Positions 1 through 5,985 of a stretch of DNA of 5,985 nucleotides are shown here, piece after piece. Made by a program: the position numbers and the translations under genes. Source of the stretch: Candidatus Parcubacteria bacterium (GTDB lineage: Bacteria; Patescibacteriota; Patescibacteriia; UBA1558; GWA2-36-10); assembly GCA_030632225.1 (NCBI GenBank), contig DAOVVF010000034.1, positions 1 through 5,985 of the forward strand. The letters run 5' to 3'. Every line of letters begins with the position of its first letter. The first letter of the stretch is position 1. The notes beneath the pieces were generated by a model that had not been told where the DNA came from, did no database searches, and saw only the letters and a list, made by a program, of their open reading frames with translations.

Positions 1-591
1 CCTAAACTGAATAAAGACGATAATATTTATACCATTTTAGAAAATGTCATTGAGTGTTGCGGTTGTTGCAAAGCCAGGAATATTAAAGGAGACAAGGCCC
101 CTGGTTACACTTATTTAATAGAAGCTATTAAATTATTAAAAGATTCTCCTCTGTTAGATAATCATCGTTGGATTCTAATGGGAGATGGTCCTGAATTAGA
201 AAAAATAAAGCAAGAAGCTAAAGAAATAGATAAGTATGTTAAATTTATTGGTCCTAGAGAAAATGGTTGGCAATACTTAAAAGCTTTTAATTATTTTATC
301 TTACCTTCAGTCAAAGAAGGACTTCCCTATACTATTCTAGAAGCTGGTTTAGCTAAAGTACCTGTTATAGCTACAAAGGTAGGTGGCATATCAGAGATAC
401 TAGAAGATAACAAAACAGGTTTAGTAGTTACTCCAGCTAATCCTATACAATTAGCTGATGCTATGAAACAAATAATTAAAGCTGAATTAGCTGAAAAGTT
501 AAGTAATGAGAATTATAATAATATAGTAAAGAATTTTAATCTTAGAGATACGATAAGAAAAACTGAAGAATTATACTTAAGACTATTCTAA
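1..591 (+). CDS. GT4-family glycosyltransferase, C-terminal part (5' end outside window)
   Basis: The product is a GT-B fold glycosyltransferase that would move a sugar from a nucleotide-sugar donor to a glycan or lipid-linked acceptor at the cytoplasmic membrane face. The frame is open from base 1 without a start, so the N-terminal acceptor domain is missing and 196 codons remain. Seen in order: YLIEAIKLL (about residues 38-46, the first helix of the donor domain), MGDGPE (60-65, the typical G-(D/S)-G-P-E turn), then the donor-site block EGLPYTILEAGLAKVP with the E-x7-E pair at 106 and 114, followed by the GGISEIL strand-helix and a NKTGLVV loop. This is the Glycos_transf_1 pattern. The ATG at 178 lies inside the domain (M60) and is not the start. 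The first 35 residues fit the family poorly: a Cys-rich ECCGCC replaces the expected hydrophobic first strand, so a frame error or decay there is possible. The acceptor and donor sugars cannot be told. The gene converges on the 628-2034 gene. Confidence 0.88.
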   Translation, partial: PKLNKDDNIYTILENVIECCGCCKARNIKGDKAPGYTYLIEAIKLLKDSPLLDNHRWILMGDGPELEKIKQEAKEIDKYVKFIGPRENGWQYLKAFNYFILPSVKEGLPYTILEAGLAKVPVIATKVGGISEILEDNKTGLVVTPANPIQLADAMKQIIKAELAEKLSNENYNNIVKNFNLRDTIRKTEELYLRLF

Positions 592-593
592 AC

Positions 594-624
594 AAAAACA
601 CGCTCCAGAGGGAACGTGTTTTTT
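594..624. terminator. Bidirectional Rho-independent terminator between convergent genes
   Basis: The arm AAAAACACG (594-602) is complementary to CGTGTTTTT (615-623). The inner part adds T604-A613, C605-G612 and C606-G611 around an AGAG loop. The only mismatch, C603/A614 on the plus strand, becomes a G-U wobble in the minus-strand transcript. A T run (619-624) follows the plus-strand stem and an A run (594-598) gives the U tract in the other direction. The hairpin starts 3 nt after the plus-strand stop and ends 4 nt from the minus-strand stop, so it can serve both genes. Confidence 0.85.
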
Positions 625-627
625 ATA

Positions 628-2034
628 TTACTTACTAATATATTCTATATATTCTTGCGTATTCTTCCAAGCTCTCCAAGGTATAGTTGGATGAACTGTT
701 TTACCACTATGTTCAATAGCTTTAGCAACATCTACAGTTGAATAACCACCATGAGTATAGGCATTAGATAAGACAAACCAATCTCTAAAACCTATATTAA
801 ATTTACCTATTTTCTGTTCTACTAGTAATTTTAATTCACTAGATTTATTATTTTCAAAGCTATTTAGAATACTCTGGTCAGTATATACTTGAGCTGCTGA
901 ACGACCATAGCCTTTTGGATTATAATTATTATCTACTTCTAAACCATCGTAGTAACCATCATTATCTGTATCATTATCATTAGGATCAGTACCATAGGCT
1001 ATTTCCATACTGTCTGATAGTCCATCATTATCTGTATCTGTTTCATCAGCTTCTACTTTAACTCCTAAAACTTGCTGTACTGGCGGAGTTCTAAAACTAT
1101 ACTCAGCACTTTGAGTCCATTTTCTATATAAACTATCATCAGCTCTAATACTATAATAGTAAGTAGTGTTAGGTTGTAGATCTGTTAAAGTAATTTTTTG
1201 TAATTGACTATACTTACCATCCTCAACACTAATCCTATTAGGATATCTTTGTCCTTCTGGTCTTATACTTAAAGTACTTTTTGCTACTAAAGTAGTGCCC
1301 CAGCTAAGTTTAGCTGTAGTTGGTGTAATTAAAGAAGCATTAAAACTTTGTGGTTGAACATTATATATTCTAAAATCTGAACCATCAACTACACCTTTGG
1401 TAGTAGCAAAATAGAAAGTATGCTTCCAAGAATTATTACCTTCATCAATAATCTTTAATTCAAGAAAATAATCTTGTTGCGGTATTAAATTATAGATATA
1501 CATTTTTTCATACTGTCTTAACCATCTAGTACCAGTTGTTTTAGGAGTATGATCTCCATATTCTAAACCATAGGTAATTATTACTTTAGTTGGTTCATTA
1601 GTAGCCCAAGCTATAGCAACGGCATTACTAGTTACTTGTTCTACTCTTTTATAAGTAAATTTAGGCTTAATAGTATCAGCCATATACCTAGTAGAAAAAT
1701 TCTGAATAAAAGCTTCTGTTTGTTCACCATTTCTAGCTTCAGTTATAATCTTATAATAGTAAGTCTTATTTTTTTCTAAACCTTGTAGTAAAAGCTCGTG
1801 AGAATAACTAAAAACTGAATATCTCAACTTATGCTCTAAATCATTTATATCTAAACCATAATAGATAGTACCTTTAGTCGGTTCACTAGTACGCCACTTT
1901 AAAGTAGCCTTACCATCTTTAATATCTGTTATTTCTGTACGAGTAATACTAAGTTGAGCACCAGCTTGTGGAGCTACTGAAACAGTAGTAAATAATACAG
2001 TAAATATTAGAATTATTTTAACTAATTTATTCAT
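628..2034 (-). CDS. Secreted FN3-repeat protein with Asp-rich calcium-binding-type repeats and an unrecognised C-terminal domain
   Basis: This is a probable exported surface or wall-associated protein of 468 residues with no catalytic motif seen. Residues 1-26 are a Sec signal peptide: Lys-rich start, long hydrophobic core, and AGA before Q27. Three fibronectin-III-like domains follow at about 29-116, 122-213 and 221-317. The first two share W-x-T-x-E-P-T-K and an xxYGL strand (W47, W143), while the third has a degenerate W-G-T-T version (W245). Each ends in a Tyr-rich strand such as KTYYYKI or TTYYYSI. Residues about 332-368 hold two D-x-D-N-D-G repeats, 22 residues apart (D333/D335/D337/D341/E344 and D355/D357/D359/D363/E366), as in thrombospondin type 3 or dockerin-like calcium loops. 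The last ~87 residues (382-468, with GGYST and TVHPTIPWRAW) match no domain I can name. A longer frame starts at TTG 2061, but that start lies upstream of the predicted transcription start, so I chose the ATG at 2034. The gene has its own promoter. A role as adhesin, wall protein or glycan acceptor is inference. Confidence 0.85.
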   Translation of the reverse strand: MNKLVKIILIFTVLFTTVSVAPQAGAQLSITRTEITDIKDGKATLKWRTSEPTKGTIYYGLDINDLEHKLRYSVFSYSHELLLQGLEKNKTYYYKIITEARNGEQTEAFIQNFSTRYMADTIKPKFTYKRVEQVTSNAVAIAWATNEPTKVIITYGLEYGDHTPKTTGTRWLRQYEKMYIYNLIPQQDYFLELKIIDEGNNSWKHTFYFATTKGVVDGSDFRIYNVQPQSFNASLITPTTAKLSWGTTLVAKSTLSIRPEGQRYPNRISVEDGKYSQLQKITLTDLQPNTTYYYSIRADDSLYRKWTQSAEYSFRTPPVQQVLGVKVEADETDTDNDGLSDSMEIAYGTDPNDNDTDNDGYYDGLEVDNNYNPKGYGRSAAQVYTDQSILNSFENNKSSELKLLVEQKIGKFNIGFRDWFVLSNAYTHGGYSTVDVAKAIEHSGKTVHPTIPWRAWKNTQEYIEYISK

Positions 2035-2061
2035 AGATTTAATTGTTTTGTATAACAACAA

Positions 2062-2090
2062 ACTATATCATATTATCTATATTCTGTCAA
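2062..2090 (-). promoter_or_regulatory. Sigma-70-type promoter for the FN3 protein gene
   Basis: Read on the minus strand, TTGACA (2090-2085) is followed after exactly 17 nt by TATAGT (2067-2062). This is a consensus -35 and a one-mismatch -10 at optimal spacing. The expected transcription start is near 2055, giving an A/U-rich leader of about 20 nt before the ATG at 2034 and no recognisable Shine-Dalgarno sequence. The promoter lies wholly in the gap after the upstream ligase-like gene, so the FN3 gene need not rely on read-through. In AT-rich DNA such matches do arise by chance, but the position and the exact -35 support it. Confidence 0.65.
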
Positions 2091-2101
2091 TATTGATAAT
2101 A
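2071..2101. repeat. Inverted repeat (13-nt arms, 5-nt loop) overlapping the -35 region
   Basis: On the plus strand TATTATCTATATT (2071-2083) and AATATTGATAATA (2089-2101) are reverse complements at 12 of 13 positions, around CTGTC (2084-2088). The centre, 2086, falls in the -35 hexamer, and the left arm covers most of the promoter spacer. As DNA it has the shape of an operator dyad. As RNA it would be an all-A/U hairpin with one G-C pair 15 nt after the stop of the upstream gene, followed by a weakly U-rich stretch, so a weak terminator is the alternative. No regulator gene is in view. Confidence 0.5.
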
Positions 2102-2115
2102 AAAATCTTGTAATT

Positions 2116-4494
2116 CTACTTATCAACTATATCATCAGCTTGATTATAGTAAAGAATCAGCTGAGACGAAAGCTTATCTTCATTTGGATAATTAACTATT
2201 GCCTCTTCTAATATAATAATAGCCTCATCAAGATATTCATATTTATTATAAAATTCAGCTATTTTTCCGTAACAATAAGGCTCTAAAAAATCTTGATCAC
2301 CAAACTTAAGATGCTTATTATTTTTCATTACTTCCACCACTTGTTTAGCATTTTCTAAATCTTCTATCGTTAAATAGACTGACATTAAATTAAGATGTGA
2401 TTCACAAATATGTGGCGTTAAATCTATGGCTATAAAATAATTATCAATAGATTTTTGATAATCTTCCTTAACTAAATAAGCTTTGCCTAAGCCATAGTAA
2501 AAATGTGTCCTAGTTGGACTTAACTTTAAACCATTTGTAGCAGCCTCAATCATTGTATCAGCATATTTAATATCTATTGATTCAGTAGCTGAGCCATACA
2601 AGTTAAATAATAGTGCCCAATGCAAAGCGTTATCTGGTTGTTCTTTAATAGCTTTCTCTATTTGACTTTCACCTAAACGAAACATTCTATACCTATCTTC
2701 ATAAAAAATATTTTCGTCTTGAATAGTTTCTATAATATATTCAATATATTTTTGATTCATTTCAAACTTGCCCAAATAAACATCGTTAGTAATTTCTATA
2801 ATTTTTTGATGATTATATTCATTAAAACTACTAGTAGTAATTTTATTATAATACTTCTCAAAATTTCTATTAGTTTTTATTTGCGGCATGTTTAAAAAAT
2901 ATCCAACAGTAAACACTATTAATAATACTATGGTTGGTAAAAACCAATTGATAGACTTTTTAGTTAACATCATCTCTTTTTTACTAGGTGTAGAAATAAA
3001 TATTACTATAGATAATAATAAAACTAATAAAATATAACTATTAAAATTATCAAAAACAAATAAATTTTGCACCAAGTAAGCAATTGTTAAGCCTCCTAAA
3101 ATAGTAATGGTTTTTATATCATGGCTCCTCTTGTAATGATTAAATAAATAAAAGAAAATAAAAAAGAAAATGCTTGCATAAGCTATCAATCCTAAGATGC
3201 CACCATGAACTAAATACTGTATAAAAATACTATGAGGCCTGTCAAACCAAATTTTAGAACCTATATGCTTATATATATCTGTCGGGAAATATTTATTAAA
3301 TACTACATAAAACTTTTCTTCACCCCAACCTATAATCGGTTTTTCTTTAAAGCCTTTAAAAGCTGTTTCCCAGGCTAGTAAACGAGCTGTAGCTGTCGTA
3401 TCACTAAACGATATTTCTGTAATCCTATGTAAAGTAGGAATATTTTTAATAAAATTGCTATCTTTAAAAATAAATATACTAAAGCTGGATAAAATAATGC
3501 CTAAAAGACAAACTATAGATAAATATTTTAATTTTTTAGAACTATATCTACTTAGCAGTATAAATATTAAAATTGCTAATAAAGCTACCACTAAACCTAC
3601 CAAAGCTCCTCTGGTTTGGGTAGCAAATAGAGCTAAAAAATTTAACAGTACAATTAACAAAAAATAAATATGCCTAACACTTTTATATATCTTTAACTTA
3701 AAATAACTACTAACTTTCTTAACATAACAGTTTATATGTAAAAATATTTGAGGTAAAATAAATAAAACAACTAAGAAAAAATTCTTAAATATTAAGGATA
3801 AAGGTCCAACTTGATTATTGCTTCTAGCTTTTAATTCTATAAATAACAAAATAATATCTATAACGTAGAAAGTAATCAATTCAAAACGTAAAAACCTAAA
3901 TTTATCTTTTAATAGCAAATAGCTTGTAAAAAATAAATGAAATAAAACATAAGTAGATAAAAAAGTAGCATTACCTAGGGTGCCTGATATTCTAGTTTCT
4001 CCCAAAAAATCAAAGAGTAAATTAACATTTAAGTATTGTGCTAAACCTACAAAACTAATCAAAAAAGAAACAAAAACTGTCACTCGAAGAAGAAATATCC
4101 AATTCTTCTGATGATGATAAACACCTAAGATAACTAATAAAAAAGCTAGCAAGTAATATAAGTTTACTAAGCCTTCCATTCTTTCAAAACCACTCCAAAA
4201 GCTATACAAAAAATCACCGTTTATTAAACTAGAAACAGTGAGAATTAAAGCTAATAATAAATAGACTATGAAAATTTTATTAACTACTGGTTTAAACCTT
4301 TGTTCATTTCTGATGAATAATACTAAATATAAAGCTAGAACTATAGTAACTATCAATCTAAAAATAAAATTTCTTGGTGTTACAAAAGAGAAAAAATAAT
4401 CAGTATTTACATAAAGAGGTAAGAAAAAAATAACTGGTATAAATATTTTTATTACTTTTAATAAAAAATTATTGCCATCTTTAAATAATTTCAT
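2116..4494 (-). CDS. O-antigen ligase/polymerase-like (Wzy_C) membrane protein with C-terminal TPRs
   Basis: Family members transfer or polymerise undecaprenyl-linked glycans on the outer face of the cytoplasmic membrane. The protein has 792 residues with about 14-15 hydrophobic segments, the first at 12-29 and the last at 518-534. Family-typical spots are SFWSGFERMEGL (98-109), SGTLGNATFLSTY (170-182), TQTRGAL with R295, GWGEEKF (389-395) and the large extracytoplasmic loop ending in DRPHSIF with H421 and HGG (430-432). The RPH(S/N) loop and R295 are the likely functional residues by analogy with WaaL-type ligases. After a charged linker (about 540-610) come TPR-like helix pairs at about 660-694, 695-727 and 739-770. 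The start ATG has no Shine-Dalgarno sequence. The gene lies 19 nt after its paralogue, probably in one transcript. It ends about 25-30 residues earlier than the paralogue, so the last TPR lacks its closing helices. Ligase and polymerase roles cannot be separated from sequence; protein O-oligosaccharyltransferase is another option. Confidence 0.85.
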   Translation of the reverse strand: MKLFKDGNNFLLKVIKIFIPVIFFLPLYVNTDYFFSFVTPRNFIFRLIVTIVLALYLVLFIRNEQRFKPVVNKIFIVYLLLALILTVSSLINGDFLYSFWSGFERMEGLVNLYYLLAFLLVILGVYHHQKNWIFLLRVTVFVSFLISFVGLAQYLNVNLLFDFLGETRISGTLGNATFLSTYVLFHLFFTSYLLLKDKFRFLRFELITFYVIDIILLFIELKARSNNQVGPLSLIFKNFFLVVLFILPQIFLHINCYVKKVSSYFKLKIYKSVRHIYFLLIVLLNFLALFATQTRGALVGLVVALLAILIFILLSRYSSKKLKYLSIVCLLGIILSSFSIFIFKDSNFIKNIPTLHRITEISFSDTTATARLLAWETAFKGFKEKPIIGWGEEKFYVVFNKYFPTDIYKHIGSKIWFDRPHSIFIQYLVHGGILGLIAYASIFFFIFFYLFNHYKRSHDIKTITILGGLTIAYLVQNLFVFDNFNSYILLVLLLSIVIFISTPSKKEMMLTKKSINWFLPTIVLLIVFTVGYFLNMPQIKTNRNFEKYYNKITTSSFNEYNHQKIIEITNDVYLGKFEMNQKYIEYIIETIQDENIFYEDRYRMFRLGESQIEKAIKEQPDNALHWALLFNLYGSATESIDIKYADTMIEAATNGLKLSPTRTHFYYGLGKAYLVKEDYQKSIDNYFIAIDLTPHICESHLNLMSVYLTIEDLENAKQVVEVMKNNKHLKFGDQDFLEPYCYGKIAEFYNKYEYLDEAIIILEEAIVNYPNEDKLSSQLILYYNQADDIVDK

Positions 4495-4513
4495 AATTAA
4501 AAATTAAAGTAAA
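4495..4513 (-). other. 19-nt A/T-only-rich spacer between the tandem ligase-like genes
   Basis: The spacer reads almost entirely A and T on the minus strand and holds no AGGAG-like site before the ATG at 4494. It is too short for a promoter of its own plus leader, and no hairpin is visible. The simplest reading is that both paralogues are co-transcribed and that the second start is reached by A/U-rich, Shine-Dalgarno-independent initiation or by reinitiation. Confidence 0.5.
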
Positions 4514-5985
4514 CTATAATCCTAGGGCTTGTACAGCTTCTTGAGCTAATCCTGGATCAAATTTAGCTAACTCACCTAAATAGAATTGCGCTTTTTCTGT
4601 ATTACCCTGTTGAGTGTAATATACTATTAATTGAGCAAATAATTTAGATTCTGCAGGATATTCTTGTACAGCTTGTTCTAATAACAATATAGCTTCTTCC
4701 ATTTGATTAAAGACAATATAAGCTTCAGCCATTCTACTATAATTACCAGGCAATAAATAGCCAGAACCTCTTGATCGTATATTCTCTCTAGCATATTCTA
4801 CTGATTCTTTGGCACCAGCAACATTTCCTGCTTTTAAATAAACTGCCATTAAATTAAGATGGGATTCAAAAACTTTAGGAGATAAATCTCTAGCTTGACT
4901 AAAGTATTCTATAGATTTATCATAGTCCTCTTTTAACATATAGGCTCTGCCTAAAGAATAATAGAAATGAGTTCTAGTTGGACTTAATTCAATTCCTTGT
5001 AAAGAAGTTTGTATAACCTTATCAGCATAAGAAGGATCTAATGTTTCAGCCACTGTTACATAAAGGTTAACTAGAAAAGCATAATGTCTAACATTATTTG
5101 GTTGATCTTTAATATTATCTAACAAGGCTTGTTCTGCAAAATTAAAAGCTTTTACTTTGTACTCCTGACTATATGGAGTATTTCTATCTTGTAAAACACC
5201 CATTATACTTTCTGAATAAGCTTGTTTTAATTCAAACTTGCCTAAGTAATGCTTATTCATCGTCTCAACTAAACGCTCATCAATGTCTACATTCTTAAGT
5301 TGTGCATTAGATAGTTGTAAATCTCTAAATTGATTTACAAATGTTCTGTTAGTTATGGCTTGCGGTATATTAATCAGATAACCAGCTGTTAAAATTAATA
5401 ACAACAAGATAGCTGCTATAATATTAGTCTTACTATCTTTTTTAATTACTCCTTCTTCTCTCTTTGTCTTACTAGTAATAAAAATAATAATTGATAAGAG
5501 CAATATAAAAGGAATATAACTATTAATACTATCAAATACAAAAAAGTTTTGCACCATATAAGCTACAATCAAGCCACTTAAAATACTAACTGTTTTAATA
5601 TCATGACTCCTCTTGTAATGTTTAAATAATTTTACCAAAGCAAAGAAGAAAATAGCTAAGTAAGCTAATAATCCTAGTACTCCTCCATGTACTAAATGCT
5701 GGAAAAAAATATTATGAGGTCTATCAAACCAGATTCTAGAACCAGCATCTTCAAAAATATCAGTTGGGAAATATTTATTAAATACTATATAAAATTTTTC
5801 TTCACCCCAACCTATAATTGGTTTTTCCTTAAAACCTTTGTAAGATGCTTCCCAGGTTAACAAACGTGTTCTGGAAGTGTTATCAGTTAAAGAAATATCC
5901 CCTACATTAAATATAGTTCGAATGCTTTGTATAACATTACTATCTTTCGAGACAAAAACTGCTGTGAATAACAATACCACAGCTA
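4514..5985 (-). CDS. O-antigen ligase/polymerase-like protein with C-terminal TPRs, C-terminal part (start outside window)
   Basis: This is a tandem paralogue of the 2116-4494 gene and would act likewise on lipid-linked glycans outside the membrane. The frame is open to the last base, and by comparison about 330 N-terminal residues lie beyond the edge. The GTG at 5980 is internal, in a hydrophobic segment matching residues 330-342 of the paralogue, and is not a start. Numbering from that codon, RLLTWEASYKGFKEKP begins at 39, GWGEEKF is at 57-63, the DRPHNIF loop with H89 leads to HGG (98-100), and hydrophobic segments follow at about 98-118, 129-147, 152-170 and 186-204. A charged linker leads to TPR-like repeats from about 332 (SPTRTHFYYSLGRAY), 371, 412 and 447, ending with a helix pair (461-486) that the paralogue lacks. 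A hand alignment of 39-168 with 371-500 of the paralogue gives 95/130 identities. The stop is TAG, 19 nt before the next ATG. Substrate unknown. Confidence 0.85.
   Translation of the reverse strand, partial: AVVLLFTAVFVSKDSNVIQSIRTIFNVGDISLTDNTSRTRLLTWEASYKGFKEKPIIGWGEEKFYIVFNKYFPTDIFEDAGSRIWFDRPHNIFFQHLVHGGVLGLLAYLAIFFFALVKLFKHYKRSHDIKTVSILSGLIVAYMVQNFFVFDSINSYIPFILLLSIIIFITSKTKREEGVIKKDSKTNIIAAILLLLILTAGYLINIPQAITNRTFVNQFRDLQLSNAQLKNVDIDERLVETMNKHYLGKFELKQAYSESIMGVLQDRNTPYSQEYKVKAFNFAEQALLDNIKDQPNNVRHYAFLVNLYVTVAETLDPSYADKVIQTSLQGIELSPTRTHFYYSLGRAYMLKEDYDKSIEYFSQARDLSPKVFESHLNLMAVYLKAGNVAGAKESVEYARENIRSRGSGYLLPGNYSRMAEAYIVFNQMEEAILLLEQAVQEYPAESKLFAQLIVYYTQQGNTEKAQFYLGELAKFDPGLAQEAVQALGL

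Noticed and set aside
178..591. Glycosyltransferase starting at the ATG at 178
   Set aside because: The frame is open to base 1 and family motifs (YLIEAIKLL) lie upstream of that ATG, which is the Met before GDGPE inside the domain.
1001..1060. Asp-rich repeat DNA (TATCTG/ATCATTATC units) as a tandem DNA repeat or CRISPR-like element
   Set aside because: The repetition follows the D-x-D-N-D-G codons of the protein's calcium-type loops. There are only two units without spacers of constant size.
3455..3667. Plus-strand open frame of 70 codons
   Set aside because: It lies wholly inside the conserved membrane-protein gene on the opposite strand. Its Lys/Asn-rich product has no recognisable motif and there is no promoter or ribosome site, so it is a shadow frame.
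4514..5980. Upstream paralogue starting at GTG 5980
   Set aside because: The codon lies in the middle of a membrane segment that aligns with residues about 330-342 of the complete copy, and the frame continues to the window edge.
628..5985. Alternative genetic code with UGA as glycine (as in some CPR groups)
   Set aside because: All genes are intact with UGA read as stop, conserved glycines use GGN codons, and the stops are TAA or TAG. UGA is simply not used, which four AT-rich genes can show by chance.

Overview
The window is AT-rich (roughly 30% GC by eye) and holds four protein-coding genes in two convergent blocks. I see no RNA gene, insertion sequence or CRISPR array. The protein architectures (O-antigen-ligase-like membrane proteins with C-terminal TPRs, and an exported FN3 protein with calcium-type Asp repeats), the AT bias and the A/U-rich leaders without Shine-Dalgarno sequences are reminiscent of Patescibacteria/CPR genomes. 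That placement is an inference without marker genes and I hold it loosely. All four stops are TAA or TAG, and no gene needs UGA to be recoded.

Layout. Positions 1-591 (+) carry the C-terminal part of a GT4-type glycosyltransferase cut by the left edge. Positions 594-624 form a hairpin terminator with T tracts on both strands, between the convergent genes. Positions 628-2034 (-) encode a secreted protein with a signal peptide, three FN3-like domains, two Asp-rich calcium-binding-type repeats and an unrecognised C-terminal domain. Positions 2035-2115 hold its promoter (TTGACA, 17 nt, TATAGT) and a 13-nt-arm inverted repeat over the -35 region. Positions 2116-4494 (-) and 4514-5985 (-, cut by the right edge) are tandem paralogues: polytopic O-antigen ligase/polymerase-like proteins with extracytoplasmic or peripheral TPR tails, separated by only 19 nt and probably co-transcribed.

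How they may work together. The glycosyltransferase would extend a lipid-linked glycan. The two Wzy/WaaL-like proteins would polymerise it or transfer it to an acceptor outside the membrane, and the exported FN3 protein could be a surface partner or acceptor. The surface-glycan theme follows from family membership. The link between the FN3 protein and the ligases is inferred from adjacency only. The most noteworthy observations are the recently diverged ligase pair, which contains a 74-bp near-identical block, and the promoter-dyad that also settles the start codon of the FN3 protein.
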